The translations under genes were made by a program, and so were the position numbers. Below are positions 25,918 to 39,153 of a stretch of 64,000 nucleotides of DNA, piece by piece; the first letter of the stretch is position 1; every line of letters begins with the position of its first letter. This DNA is from Streptomyces griseosporeus (GTDB taxonomy: Bacteria; Actinomycetota; Actinomycetes; Streptomycetales; Streptomycetaceae): the NCBI RefSeq assembly GCF_014656055.1, contig NZ_BNBR01000009.1, forward strand, positions 291,481 to 355,480, read 5' to 3'. The notes under the pieces were generated by a model. It saw only the letters and a program-made list of their open reading frames with translations, was not told where the DNA came from and made no database searches.

Positions 25918-25987
25918 CGGCGCCTGCCAGGTCCGGTCGGGGACAGTGGCAGGCGCCGTCAGTGTTCCGTACGCCTTTGTACGGGAC
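25918..25987. terminator. Double-hairpin bidirectional terminator
   Basis: CGGCGCCTGCCA (25918-25929) pairs perfectly with TGGCAGGCGCCG (25947-25958). A second stem, GTTCCGTAC (25964-25972) with GTACGGGAC (25979-25987), follows around a 6-nt loop. Both lie between the convergent chitosanase and gltD genes. Confidence 0.85.
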
Positions 25988-26003
25988 GTTCTTGGGTTGT
26001 CCG

Positions 26004-27459
26004 TCAGACCGCCAGCGCGCGGTCCGTCGGGCGGATCGGGGCCGGCAGGTCGCTGGCCCCGGTCAGGAAGCGGTCGACGCCGCGGGCGGCCGAGCGGCCC
26101 TCCGCGATCGCCCACACGATGAGGGACTGGCCGCGGCCGGCGTCACCGGCGACGAACACGCCCGGCACGTTCGTCTGGAAGTCGGCGTCGCGGGCGATGT
26201 TACCGCGCTCGTCGAGGTCCAGGCCGAACTGCTCCACCAGGCCGTTCTCCCGGTCGGTGCCGGTGAAGCCCATGGCGAGGGTGACCAGCTGGGCGGGGAT
26301 CTTGCGCTCGGTGCCCGGCTTCGGGGTGAGCTTGCCGCCGACGAACTCGACCTCGGTCAGGTGCAGCCACTGGACGTTGCCGTCCTCGTCGCCCTCGAAG
26401 TGGGTGGTGGAGACGGAGTAGACCCGCTCGCCGCCCTCCTCGTGCGCGCTGGTGACCTTGTAGAGCATCGGGAAGGTCGGCCACGGCTGGGTGACGTTGT
26501 CCCGGTCGTCGTTCGGGCGGGGCATGATCTCCAGCTGCGTCACCGAGGCCGCGCCCTGGCGGTGGGCGGTGCCCACGCAGTCGGCGCCGGTGTCGCCGCC
26601 GCCGATGACGACGACGTGCTTGCCCTCGGCCGAGATCGGGGGCGCCACGAAGTCGCCCTCCTGGACCTTGTTCGCCAGGGGCAGGTACTCCATCGCCTGG
26701 TAGATGCCCTTGAGCTCGCGGCCGGGGACCGGCAGGTCGCGGGCGGTGGTGGCGCCGACGGCCAGGACCACGGCGTCGTACCGCTTCTTCAGGTCCGTCG
26801 CCTTCAGGTCGCGGCCGATCTCGATGCCGGTGCGGAAGCGGGTGCCCTCCGCGCGCATCTGCTCGATACGGCGGTTGATGTGCCGCTTCTCCATCTTGAA
26901 CTCGGGGATGCCGTAGCGGAGGAGGCCTCCGATGCGGTCCGCGCGCTCGTAGACGGCGACGGTGTGGCCGGCCCGGGTCAGCTGCTGGGCGGCGGCCAGG
27001 CCCGCGGGGCCCGAGCCGACGACCGCGACGGTCTTGCCGGACAGGCGCTCGGGGATCTGCGGGGCGACGTCCCCGGTCTCCCACGCCTTGTCGATGATGG
27101 AGACCTCGACGTTCTTGATGGTCACCGGCGGCTGGTTGATGCCGAGCACGCACGCCGACTCACAGGGCGCCGGGCACAGGCGGCCGGTGAACTCCGGGAA
27201 GTTGTTGGTGGCGTGCAGGCGCTCCTGCGCGGCCGACCAGTCCTCGCGGTAGGCGTAGTCGTTCCACTCGGGGATGAGGTTCCCGAGCGGACAGCCGTTG
27301 TGGCAGAACGGGATGCCGCAGTCCATGCAGCGGCTGGCCTGCTTGCTGATGATCGGCAGCAGGGAGCCGGGGACGTAGACCTCGTTCCAGTCCTTGACGC
27401 GCTCCTCGACGGGGCGGGACTTGGCGACCTCGCGCCCGTGGTTCAGGAAGCCCTTCGGG

Positions 27460-27467
<8 letters not shown>
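26004..27467 (-). CDS. gltD: Glutamate synthase small subunit
   Basis: A 487-aa NADPH-dependent subunit that feeds electrons to GltB. The N-terminal Cys-rich region binds 4Fe-4S clusters (CMDCGIPFCHNGCPLGN and CPAPCESACVLG). Two dinucleotide folds follow, VVGSGPAGLAAAQQL for FAD and VVIGGGDTGADC for NADPH. The start overlaps the gltB stop by 8 nt (27460-27467), so the two are translationally coupled in the order gltB-gltD. Together they make glutamate from glutamine and 2-oxoglutarate. Confidence 0.97.
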
Positions 27468-32052
<4,585 letters not shown>

Positions 32053-32147
32053 CGGCTCTCCCGTCGTCGTCATGTGGCATGTGCAAGTGCCGAGGGACGA
32101 CGTTGGCCCTCTGCGATGTGAAGCACCCGGAATGAACCGGGCGCAAA

Positions 32148-32163
32148 ATTTCGTGCAGGTTAC
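32148..32163 (-). promoter_or_regulatory. GlnR-type nitrogen box upstream of gltB
   Basis: On the coding strand of gltB the sequence reads GTAAC-CTGCAC-GAAAT, matching the actinobacterial GlnR pattern gTnAC-n6-GaAAC except for the last base. It is about 95 bp upstream of the gltB ATG, a sensible position for nitrogen control. Confidence 0.5.
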
Positions 32164-32417
32164 ATGATGGAGCGGTTCTCGGGAACCGGATACTCCGTTC
32201 CAGCATGCGGACGCCGCGGGGGGTGTGGCGGGGTGATGTGACCCCGTTTCCCCGTGGCGGAAAGTATGTGGGGGCCGTCGCGGACAGATCGATGTCCGTC
32301 GGCCCGAAAGCGGGGCGGGCGCCGTCGCCCGTCCCGTGGGTGCGCCGCAGGCCTCATTGCCCACAGCGCTTACGGCTCATGCCCGGTGGTCATCCAGTCG
32401 AAACCAACGGGTAACGG

Positions 32418-32447
32418 GGTACTTATGCGGCCCATCGCATAAGTACC
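32418..32447. terminator. Terminator-like 12-bp perfect hairpin after the VIT-family gene
   Basis: GGTACTTATGCG (32418-32429) pairs perfectly with CGCATAAGTACC (32436-32447) around a 6-nt loop, 8 nt beyond the VIT-family stop. It is best read as that gene's terminator; its A/T content and symmetry would also suit an operator. Confidence 0.6.
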
Positions 32448-32454
32448 AGCCGCG

Positions 32455-33186
32455 TCATCCTACGGCCGTTCCGAACAGGCTGCCCAGGACGTACGTCACA
32501 CCGGCGGCGGCACCACCCAGGGCAAGCTGACGCAAACCGCTGTACCACCAGGTCCGCGCGGTCACCTTGGCGACGACGGCACCGCAGGCGAAGAGACCGA
32601 ACAGGGCGAGCAGCAGGGCCGGCCACAGCGCGGTGGCCCCCAGCAGGTAGGGCAGCACCGGCAGCAGCGCGCCGAGCGCGAACGAACCGAACGACGACAC
32701 GGCCGCGACCAGCGGGGAGGGCAGGTCGCCGGGGTCGATGCCCAGTTCCTCGCGGGCGTGGATCTCCAGCGCCTGCTCGGGGTCCTTGGACAGCTGCCGG
32801 GCCACTTCCCGGGCGAGTTCCGGCTCGACACCCCGGGCCTCGTACAGCGCGGCGAGTTCGGCCTCCTCGTCCGCGGGGTGCTTGCGCAGTTCGCGCCGCT
32901 CCACGTCGAGTTCCGCCTCGACCAGCTCGCGCTGGGAGGCGACGGACGTGTACTCGCCGGCGGCCATGGAGAAGGCGCCGGCGGCGAGACCCGCGAGCCC
33001 GGTCAGCACGATGGTCTGCTGGGCCACGGAGCCACCGGCCACACCCGTCATGAGGGCGAGGTTGGAGACGAGGCCGTCCATCGCACCGAAGACGGCGGGG
33101 CGCAGCCAGCCCCCGTTGACGTCGCGGTGCGTGTGGTTGTCGCGGTGCGCGACATGGAGTGCGGCTTCGGTCTCGATGATGGCCAC
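32455..33186 (-). CDS. VIT1/CCC1-family iron/manganese transporter
   Basis: A 243-aa membrane protein. The opening helix region LRPAVFGAMDGLVSNLALMTGVAGG and AAGAFSMAAGEYTSVASQRE are characteristic. The cytoplasmic loop is rich in Glu (VEAELDVERRELRKHPADEEAELAAL), as in the metal-binding domain of VIT1. Three further helices follow. Relatives move Fe2+ or Mn2+ out of the cytosol. Its upstream region contains an 11-bp direct repeat and a site resembling an iron box, which fits metal-dependent control. Confidence 0.9.
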   Translation of the reverse strand: MAIIETEAALHVAHRDNHTHRDVNGGWLRPAVFGAMDGLVSNLALMTGVAGGSVAQQTIVLTGLAGLAAGAFSMAAGEYTSVASQRELVEAELDVERRELRKHPADEEAELAALYEARGVEPELAREVARQLSKDPEQALEIHAREELGIDPGDLPSPLVAAVSSFGSFALGALLPVLPYLLGATALWPALLLALFGLFACGAVVAKVTARTWWYSGLRQLALGGAAAGVTYVLGSLFGTAVG

Positions 33187-33200
33187 GGGAGTCCCCCAGG

Positions 33201-33219
33201 AAGCTAAGGCAAAGCTAAG
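33201..33219 (-). promoter_or_regulatory. 11-bp-period direct repeat before the VIT-family start
   Basis: AAGCTAAG occurs at 33201-33208 and again at 33212-33219, one helical turn apart, 15 bp upstream of the transporter start codon. On the transporter strand it reads CTTAGC twice, loosely like half an iron-box. It could be a repressor site. Confidence 0.35.
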
Positions 33220-33287
33220 TTTGGACGCGTTCTATCTTTCGACAACGCTAAATGTACGCCGCCGCATTCCCGTTCGCCAGCAAGGAA

Positions 33288-33302
33288 AGGCTGGGCTAAC
33301 CT
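33288..33302. promoter_or_regulatory. Iron-box-like sequence (DmdR/IdeR type)
   Basis: AGGCTGGGCTAACCT matches 13 of 15 positions of the core AGGTTAGGCTAACCT of the actinobacterial DmdR/IdeR site, as I recall it. It lies in the divergent region between the metal transporter and the ADP-ribosylglycohydrolase operon, so it could control either side. Confidence 0.4.
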
Positions 33303-33445
33303 GCGACTTTCCCCTCCGACGCTCATCCGAGTTCCTGACTGCACATATGCAGGACGGGTGACGCTGGGACCTCTGAGGCTGCGCGGCACTCCGCACCGGG
33401 GACAGTTCCGCAAAGGGCTGCCTGCCCTGGAAGGAGAGGTGGCGC

Positions 33446-34630
33446 ATGGCATCGATCCGTGAGCGGGCCCGCGGCGCGCTGCTCGGCCTGGCCGTGGGGG
33501 ACGCGCTCGGCGCCCCCGCCGAGAACCTGAAGCCCTCCGAGATCCGCGCCCGCTGGGGCCGCATCACCGGATACGTCGCCGAGAAGCCGGCCGGTACCGA
33601 CGACACCGAGTACGCGATCTTCTCGGGCCTGCTGCTCGCCCGGTACGGCGCCGCGCTCACCCCCGCCCTGGTGGAGGCGGCCTGGCACGAGTGGATCGCC
33701 GACCGCGACGAGGGCCGCTTCCGCGGGGCCGGCTTCAGCGAACGCGGCACCCTGGAGAACCTGCGCCGTGGCCTGGCCGCGCCCATCTCGGCGCAGCACC
33801 GGCACGCCTGGAGCGACGGCCTCGCCATGCGGGCCGCCCCCTTCGGCGTCTTCGCCGCGGGCCGCCCGGCCGAGGCGGCCCGGCTCGTCGCGATCGACGG
33901 CTCCGTCAGCCACGACGGGGAGGGCATCTACGGCGGTCAGGCGGTCGCGGCCGGGGTCGCCGCGGCGATGGCGGGCGCCCCGCCGACCTCGGTGGTCGCG
34001 GCGGCCCTCGCGGTCGTGCCGGACGACTCCTGGACGGCGCGCTCCCTGCGCCGCGCGGTGACCGCCGCCCACCGCGGCGAACGCGCGGTCCGCTCCGCCG
34101 TCGTCATCGGCGGCTACCCCTGGACCGACCTCGCCCCGGAGGCCGTCGCCCTGGCCTTCGGCGCGTACGCGGCGGCCGACGGTGACTTCCGCGAGGCGGT
34201 GCTGACGGCCGTCAACATGGGCCGCGACGCCGACACGACGGCCGCGGTGGCGGGCGCGCTCGCCGGAGCGACCCAGGGCATCTCGGCCATCCCCGCCGAC
34301 TGGACCGAGCCCATCGGCCCGTGCCGGGGCAGCTGCCTGCCGGCGATGCGGGGCCGGCATGTGCTGGAGGTGGCGGATCTGCTGGTGGGGGAGGCGACGG
34401 TGCCGGATGCGGTGACAGAGCTTGTGGCGGTGCCCTCTCTCCCGACAGTGTCGGGTGGTGGGTGGGCGAAGGACCGGGAATCCAGGGGGCGGAGCCCCCT
34501 GGTGGCTGCGGGAGACGGCGGTGCCGTGGCGCCGACCCCTCTGGTGGCTGCGGCAGATGCCGGTGCCGTGGGGCCGACCTCCGTCGTGGCCGCAGTGGAC
34601 GCCGGCACCGAAGCCGAGGCCCGCCCATGA
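33446..34630 (+). CDS. ADP-ribosylglycohydrolase (DraG) family protein 1, metal site intact
   Basis: A 394-aa protein preceded by GGAGAGG. The DraG-type fold spans residues ~1-305. All metal-binding motifs are present: GLAVGDALGAPAE at the N-terminus, GTDDTEYAIFSGLLL, and VNMGRDADTTAAVAGALAGA. It should bind two divalent cations and hydrolyse an N- or O-glycosidic ribosyl bond; the substrate is unknown. The last ~85 residues are not part of the domain: a palindromic repeat and threefold VAAxDAGAV repeats extend the frame to an ATGA overlap with the next gene. It is first in a seven-gene operon. Confidence 0.9.
   Translation: MASIRERARGALLGLAVGDALGAPAENLKPSEIRARWGRITGYVAEKPAGTDDTEYAIFSGLLLARYGAALTPALVEAAWHEWIADRDEGRFRGAGFSERGTLENLRRGLAAPISAQHRHAWSDGLAMRAAPFGVFAAGRPAEAARLVAIDGSVSHDGEGIYGGQAVAAGVAAAMAGAPPTSVVAAALAVVPDDSWTARSLRRAVTAAHRGERAVRSAVVIGGYPWTDLAPEAVALAFGAYAAADGDFREAVLTAVNMGRDADTTAAVAGALAGATQGISAIPADWTEPIGPCRGSCLPAMRGRHVLEVADLLVGEATVPDAVTELVAVPSLPTVSGGGWAKDRESRGRSPLVAAGDGGAVAPTPLVAAADAGAVGPTSVVAAVDAGTEAEARP
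34441..34502. repeat. Palindromic repeat elements inside the 3' end of the first DraG-family gene
   Basis: CCCGACA-G-TGTCGGG (34441-34455) and CCAGGGGGC-GGA-GCCCCCTGG (34482-34502) are perfect inverted repeats. The second resembles a palindrome I recall as widespread in Streptomyces intergenic DNA. Here both are translated, giving the tail segment RESRGRSPL. Confidence 0.7.
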
Positions 34631-35742
34631 GCCGCCGTATCGAGGGACTCCTCCTCGGGCTCGCCGCCGGCGACGCCGCCGGATGGCCCGCCGCCCGGCA
34701 CCGCGCGGCGAGGCTGCCCGACTGGACCCGCCGCCTCACCCGCGAGCTGGACACCTTCGCCGAGCAGAACGCCACCACCACCCTCCCCGTCCCGATCGCC
34801 CTCAACCAGCCCCCCGAACCCCTCCGCCTCGGCCCCTCCGACGACGCCGAGTGGGCGGTCTTCGCCGCGGAGGCGGTCCTGCGGGCCGGCGACGACACCG
34901 CCCTCGGCGACCTCAGCCGCGCCCGCCGTATGCGCGCCGCGATCGACCTGACCTGGAACGCCGTAGCCAGCGAGGTCTCCGCAGCCGCGGACCGCGCCCC
35001 GGAGGTGGAGTCGGCGGTCCTCCCCCTGCGCGCCCGCATCTCCGTCCGCGCCGGCCTCGGCAACCTCGCCACCGGCCTGCGCCCGCCGGCGACCGGCCAC
35101 GACAACCCGCACTACTTCGACGACGCGGCCTGCGTCCGCGCCTGCGTCCTCGCGATCGCCCACCCCGGCGACCCCGAACAGGCCGCGGACCTGGCCGAGT
35201 TCGACGCCCGCTACACCCAGGACGGCGACGGCGTGCACGGCGCCCGCGCCATGGCGGCGGCCCTGTCCCTCGCCCTGACCGGCGCGGACCCGGACGCCTG
35301 CGTCACCGCCGCCCTCGCCGAACTCCCCGAGGAGACGGAGATCGGCCGCAACGCCCGCCACGCCCTGCACCTCGCCCGCACCGCCGAGGGCGCCTTCGCC
35401 CTGGTCCCGCCCCTGGAACACCAGATCGTCGACCACGTCTACAGCTACGGCATCGCCGCCGCCGAGACCGTCCCCGTGGCCCTCGCCCTCGCCACCGCCG
35501 CCCGGGGCCGTATCGCGGAGGCGGTCCCCGCGGCGGCCTGCCTGTCCCGGGTCGCGGACTCGGCGCCCGCCCTGGCCGGCGCCCTGACCGGCGCGCTCGG
35601 CGGCGGCGCCGCGATCCCCGCGTCCTGGCGGGAGACCTGCCGCACCCTCTCCGGCTGCGTCCTGCCCCGCCTCACCGGCACCGACCTGGTGGAACTCGCC
35701 GGACTCCTGGAAGCCGTACAACCGGCCCTTCCAGGAGGATGA
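34627..35742 (+). CDS. ADP-ribosylglycohydrolase (DraG) family protein 2, degenerate metal site
   Basis: A 371-aa member of the same fold; ATG overlaps the previous stop (ATGA). The N-terminal motif GLAAGDAAGWP is kept. The TDDT motif has become SDDAE, and the C-terminal DxDT motif has become RVADSAPALAGALTGALGG, so the first Asp is Val. Two of the usual metal ligands are therefore altered. It may be a non-catalytic subunit or act on a different bond. Its place in an ATGA-linked operon with intact paralogues favours a maintained role over decay. Confidence 0.82.
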   Translation: MSRRIEGLLLGLAAGDAAGWPAARHRAARLPDWTRRLTRELDTFAEQNATTTLPVPIALNQPPEPLRLGPSDDAEWAVFAAEAVLRAGDDTALGDLSRARRMRAAIDLTWNAVASEVSAAADRAPEVESAVLPLRARISVRAGLGNLATGLRPPATGHDNPHYFDDAACVRACVLAIAHPGDPEQAADLAEFDARYTQDGDGVHGARAMAAALSLALTGADPDACVTAALAELPEETEIGRNARHALHLARTAEGAFALVPPLEHQIVDHVYSYGIAAAETVPVALALATAARGRIAEAVPAAACLSRVADSAPALAGALTGALGGGAAIPASWRETCRTLSGCVLPRLTGTDLVELAGLLEAVQPALPGG

Positions 35743-35750
35743 TTCGGGGC

Positions 35751-36914
35751 ATGACGCCCAAAGGAGATGAAACCCTGGAGGCCCGGATCACCGGTGCCCT
35801 GGTCGGCGCGGCGGTCGGCGACGCCCTGGGCGGCCCCGTGGAGGGCTACAGCCCCGACCAGATCCTCCAGCGCCACGGCGGCCGGATCCACGGCATCGTC
35901 GGCCCGTGGAACGGCGACGCCTGGCGCACCGCCCGCCCCCTCGCGCCGTACCACAAGGGCGACGGCCACGTCACCGACGACACCTTGATGACGCACGCCC
36001 TGATCCGGGTCTACGACCGGGTCCGCGACCACCTCGACGCGTACGCGATCGCCGAGCACCTGGTCCCGGACCTGATGACGAACCCGCGCTGGATCCCGGA
36101 GCTGGAGGCGGAGGCTCTCCCCCTGCAGCGGGTCTTCCTCGCCGAGAAATGGCTGGTGGCCCGGATCCACTACGGCCATGTCGACCCCCGCGAGGCCGGC
36201 GTCGGCAACATCGTCAACTGCGGTGCGGCGATGTACATGGCCCCGGTCGGCCTGGTCAACGCGGCCCACCCGGCCGCCGCCTACACCGAGGCACTGGACG
36301 TCGCGGGCGCCCACCAGTCGTCGTACGGCCGTGAGGCGGCGGGCGTGTTCGCCGCGGCGGTGGCGGCGGCGGCCACGCCCGGCGCCACCCCCGACTCGGT
36401 CGTGGGCGCCTGCCTGTCGCTGGCCAAGGACGGCACCCGCGCCGCGATCGAACGGACCTGTGAAGTGGCCGCACAATACGGCGACTTCGAGTCCGCGCTG
36501 GTCCCGCTGCGGGAGGCGGTCGCGCCGTACGACACGGTCGGCCCCGACTACCGCGCCCCCTCCCTCGGCGCCCGCCGCCCCTCCCGGCTGCACGCCATCG
36601 AGGAACTGCCCGTCGCGCTGGCCATGATGCTGATCGCGGGGGGCGATCTGCGCCACGCCGTGCTGGGCGCGGTGAACTACGGCCGGGACTGCGACTCCAT
36701 CGCCACCATGGCCGGCGCCCTGACCGGCGCCCTCGGCTCCCCGGTCCCCGACGACTGGTCCAAGCGGGTCGCCGAGGCCAGCCGCCTCGACCTGTGGGAG
36801 CCGGGCCGCACACTGACCGCGGTGGCCCGGGAGGTGTTCGAACGGGACGTGCGGCGGCGCCGCGCCCACGAGCAGGCCTTCACCGCCCTGGGAGGCGCCG
36901 GATGCTCCGACTGA
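35751..36914 (+). CDS. ADP-ribosylglycohydrolase (DraG) family protein 3, metal site intact
   Basis: A 387-aa protein with the motifs GAAVGDALGGPVEGY, HVTDDTLMTHALI and VNYGRDCDSIATMAGALTGALG, a full metal-binding set. Two in-frame ATGs exist. 35739 would overlap the previous stop (ATGA) but AGGAGG abuts it directly. 35751 has AGGAGG 12 nt upstream and is preferred. It differs clearly in sequence from its neighbours, so the genes are not recent duplicates. The 3' end overlaps the next gene by 13 nt. Confidence 0.9.
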   Translation: MTPKGDETLEARITGALVGAAVGDALGGPVEGYSPDQILQRHGGRIHGIVGPWNGDAWRTARPLAPYHKGDGHVTDDTLMTHALIRVYDRVRDHLDAYAIAEHLVPDLMTNPRWIPELEAEALPLQRVFLAEKWLVARIHYGHVDPREAGVGNIVNCGAAMYMAPVGLVNAAHPAAAYTEALDVAGAHQSSYGREAAGVFAAAVAAAATPGATPDSVVGACLSLAKDGTRAAIERTCEVAAQYGDFESALVPLREAVAPYDTVGPDYRAPSLGARRPSRLHAIEELPVALAMMLIAGGDLRHAVLGAVNYGRDCDSIATMAGALTGALGSPVPDDWSKRVAEASRLDLWEPGRTLTAVAREVFERDVRRRRAHEQAFTALGGAGCSD

Positions 36915-38263
36915 CCTGGGTCCAGCCGGAGGACCTGATCGGCCACGAGCTGCGCCAGGCCGCGCTGGACGGCCGCGAGCCGAAGGCGATCGCCGCGCGG
37001 TGGCGGGCGGCGGGCGGCCCGGACGCCCCGGCCCGCGCGGGTGCCTCGGCGCGGCCGGCCTCCCGCTACCTGCGGCAGCTCGCCGAGGACCTGCTGGACG
37101 AACTGGCCGACCTGCCCAGCCGGCTGGCGGACGACGAGCCGACCGGGCTGGAGCGGATCAAGGCCCTGTGCCCCGACTGGCCGGCCCCCGCGCCCGCGCG
37201 CGCCACCACGGCCGCCCGGCTGGAGGCCGCCTGGCTCGGCCGGGCGGTCGGATGCCTGCTGGGCAAGCCCGTGGAGAAGCTGCCCCTGGACGGCATCCGC
37301 CGGCTCGCCGCCGCCACCGGCAACTGGCCGCTCACCACGTACTTCACCGCCAAGGGCGTCCCGCAGGACCTCCTCGACGCCCACCCCTGGAACCGCCGCT
37401 CGGCCGCCACCTCCCTCGCCGAGACCATCGACGGCATGCCCGAGGACGACGACCTCAACTACCCGCTGCTCAACCTGCTCCTCCTGCAACGCCACGGCCG
37501 GCACTTCACCACCGCCGACGTCGCCCGCGTATGGCTCGACGAACTGCCCGCCGGCCGTACCTTCACCGCCGAACGCGTCGCCTACCGCAACCTGCTGTCC
37601 GGCATCGAACCCCCGCACACGGCCCGCCACCGCAACCCCTTCCGCGAGTGGATCGGCGCGCTGATCCGCGTCGACCTGCACGGCTGGACCAACCCGGGCG
37701 ACCCGGCCGCCGCCGCCGAACAGGCGCACCGCGACGCCGTCCTGACCCACACCGCCAACGGCGTGTACGCGGCGATGTTCGCCGCCGCCGTCATCGCGGC
37801 CGCCGCCGGCGGCACCCACGACGTCCACGCCTGCCTGCGCACCGGCCTCACGGTGGTCCCGCCCCGCTCCCGGCTGGCCCGGGCCGTGCGCCACGCCGTC
37901 GAACTCGCCCGGACGACCCCGGACTTCGACGCCGTCGTCGACGCGCTGCACACCGCCTACTCCCCCACCCACCACTGGGTCCACGCCGTCCCCAACACGG
38001 CCCTGACCGCCGCCGCCCTCACCCACGCCGACGGCGACTTCACCGGCTCCGTCTGCCGTGCCGTCTCCGGCGGCTGGGACACCGACTCCAACGGCGCCAC
38101 CGCCGGCAGCGTCGCCGGGCTCCTCGCCGGCCGGCCCGCCGCGCTCCCCGACCGCTGGACGGCCCCGCTGAAGAACCGGCTCGCCACATCCGTCGGCGAC
38201 TTCGACGGCACCGGCTTCGACACCCTGGCCCAGCTGACCCATCTGGAGGCGTCCCGCCCATGA
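36902..38263 (+). CDS. ADP-ribosylglycohydrolase family protein 4, divergent subfamily (GCLLGKPVE type)
   Basis: A 453-aa protein with an extra ~100-residue helical N-terminal region (RLTWVQPEDLIGHELRQAAL onward). Its motifs belong to a separate subfamily: RAVGCLLGKPVEKLP replaces GDAxGxxxE, MPEDDDLNYPLLNL replaces TDDT, and VSGGWDTDSNGATAGSVAGLL carries the C-terminal DxDS site. It is probably an active hydrolase with its own specificity. GGGAGG precedes the ATG at 36902, inside the end of the upstream gene. The stop overlaps the ribokinase start (ATGA). Confidence 0.88.
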   Translation: MLRLTWVQPEDLIGHELRQAALDGREPKAIAARWRAAGGPDAPARAGASARPASRYLRQLAEDLLDELADLPSRLADDEPTGLERIKALCPDWPAPAPARATTAARLEAAWLGRAVGCLLGKPVEKLPLDGIRRLAAATGNWPLTTYFTAKGVPQDLLDAHPWNRRSAATSLAETIDGMPEDDDLNYPLLNLLLLQRHGRHFTTADVARVWLDELPAGRTFTAERVAYRNLLSGIEPPHTARHRNPFREWIGALIRVDLHGWTNPGDPAAAAEQAHRDAVLTHTANGVYAAMFAAAVIAAAAGGTHDVHACLRTGLTVVPPRSRLARAVRHAVELARTTPDFDAVVDALHTAYSPTHHWVHAVPNTALTAAALTHADGDFTGSVCRAVSGGWDTDSNGATAGSVAGLLAGRPAALPDRWTAPLKNRLATSVGDFDGTGFDTLAQLTHLEASRP

Positions 38264-39153
38264 CGCACATCGTCGTGCTCGGCAGCACGAACATGGACCT
38301 CGTCGCCTACGTCGAGAAGGCGCCGCAGCGCGGCGAGACCGTGACGGGCCGGGAGTTCCGCACGATCCCCGGCGGCAAGGGCGCCAACCAGGCCGTCGCC
38401 GCGGCCCGCGCGGGCGCCACCGTCTCGATGATCGGCGCCGTCGGCAACGACGCCTTCGGCACCCGGCTGCGCACCGGCCTGGAGCACTCGGGCGTGAACA
38501 CCGACCACCTGCGCACGGTCGAGGGCCCGTCCGGCACGGCCCACATCGTCGTCGACGACGAGGGCGGCAACTCCATCGTCGTCATCCCCGGCGCCAACGG
38601 CACCGTCGACCACCTCGTCCCCGGCGACGAGGGCCTGATCGCCTCCGCCGACGCGCTGCTGCTCCAACTGGAGATCCCCATGGCGGCCGTCCTGGCCGGC
38701 GCCCGCACCGCCCGCGCGCACGGCGTCCGGACGGTCCTCACCCCGGCCCCGGCCCGCCCGCTGCCGCCCGAACTGCTCTCCGGCGTCGACCTGCTGGTGC
38801 CCAACGAGCACGAGGCCGCCGCCCTGACCGGCGTCCCCGACCCGTTCGCGGCGGCCGACGCCCTGCTGGCGCAGGTGCCGGAAGTGGTCGTCACCCTCGG
38901 CCCGGCCGGCTGCCTGTACGTCACCCGCGGCGCCGAGCCGCTCGCCGTGCCCGCGCCGCGGGTCACCGCCGTCGACTCGACCGGCGCGGGCGACACGTTC
39001 GTCGGCGCGCTCGCGGTGGCACTCGCCGAGGAGCGGCCCGTACGGGAGGCGCTGACCTGGGCCGCCGCCGCGGCCGCCCTGTCGGTGCAGCGGGAGGGCG
39101 CGTCGGCGTCGATGCCGTACCGCTCCGAGATCGAGGCGAGGTACACCGCATGA
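38260..39153 (+). CDS. rbsK: Ribokinase, PfkB family
   Basis: A 297-aa sugar kinase. N-terminal GSTNMDLVAYVEKAPQRGET and GGKGANQAVAAARAG (PfkB signature 1) are ribokinase-like. The catalytic Asp lies in VDSTGAGDTFVGALA (signature 2). It phosphorylates ribose or a related pentose/nucleoside with ATP. ATGA overlaps link it to the hydrolase before and the CoA-transferase after, so free ribose released by the hydrolases is the natural proposed substrate (inference). Confidence 0.88.
   Translation: MTHIVVLGSTNMDLVAYVEKAPQRGETVTGREFRTIPGGKGANQAVAAARAGATVSMIGAVGNDAFGTRLRTGLEHSGVNTDHLRTVEGPSGTAHIVVDDEGGNSIVVIPGANGTVDHLVPGDEGLIASADALLLQLEIPMAAVLAGARTARAHGVRTVLTPAPARPLPPELLSGVDLLVPNEHEAAALTGVPDPFAAADALLAQVPEVVVTLGPAGCLYVTRGAEPLAVPAPRVTAVDSTGAGDTFVGALAVALAEERPVREALTWAAAAAALSVQREGASASMPYRSEIEARYTA

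Larger units (their letters stand above)
32053..32454. other. gltB 5' region / intergenic
   Basis: This 402-bp gap separates gltB from the end of the VIT-family gene. It holds a GlnR-like box (32148-32163), a small stem CCCGG-AATGAA-CCGGG (32126-32141) in the presumed gltB leader, and a strong palindrome at 32418-32447. No further protein-coding gene or known riboswitch was recognised. Confidence 0.6.

Noticed and set aside
26200..27153. Minus-strand frame within gltD in another register
   Set aside because: It is a frame-shifted reading of gltD, rich in Arg/Pro/Gly, without any domain.
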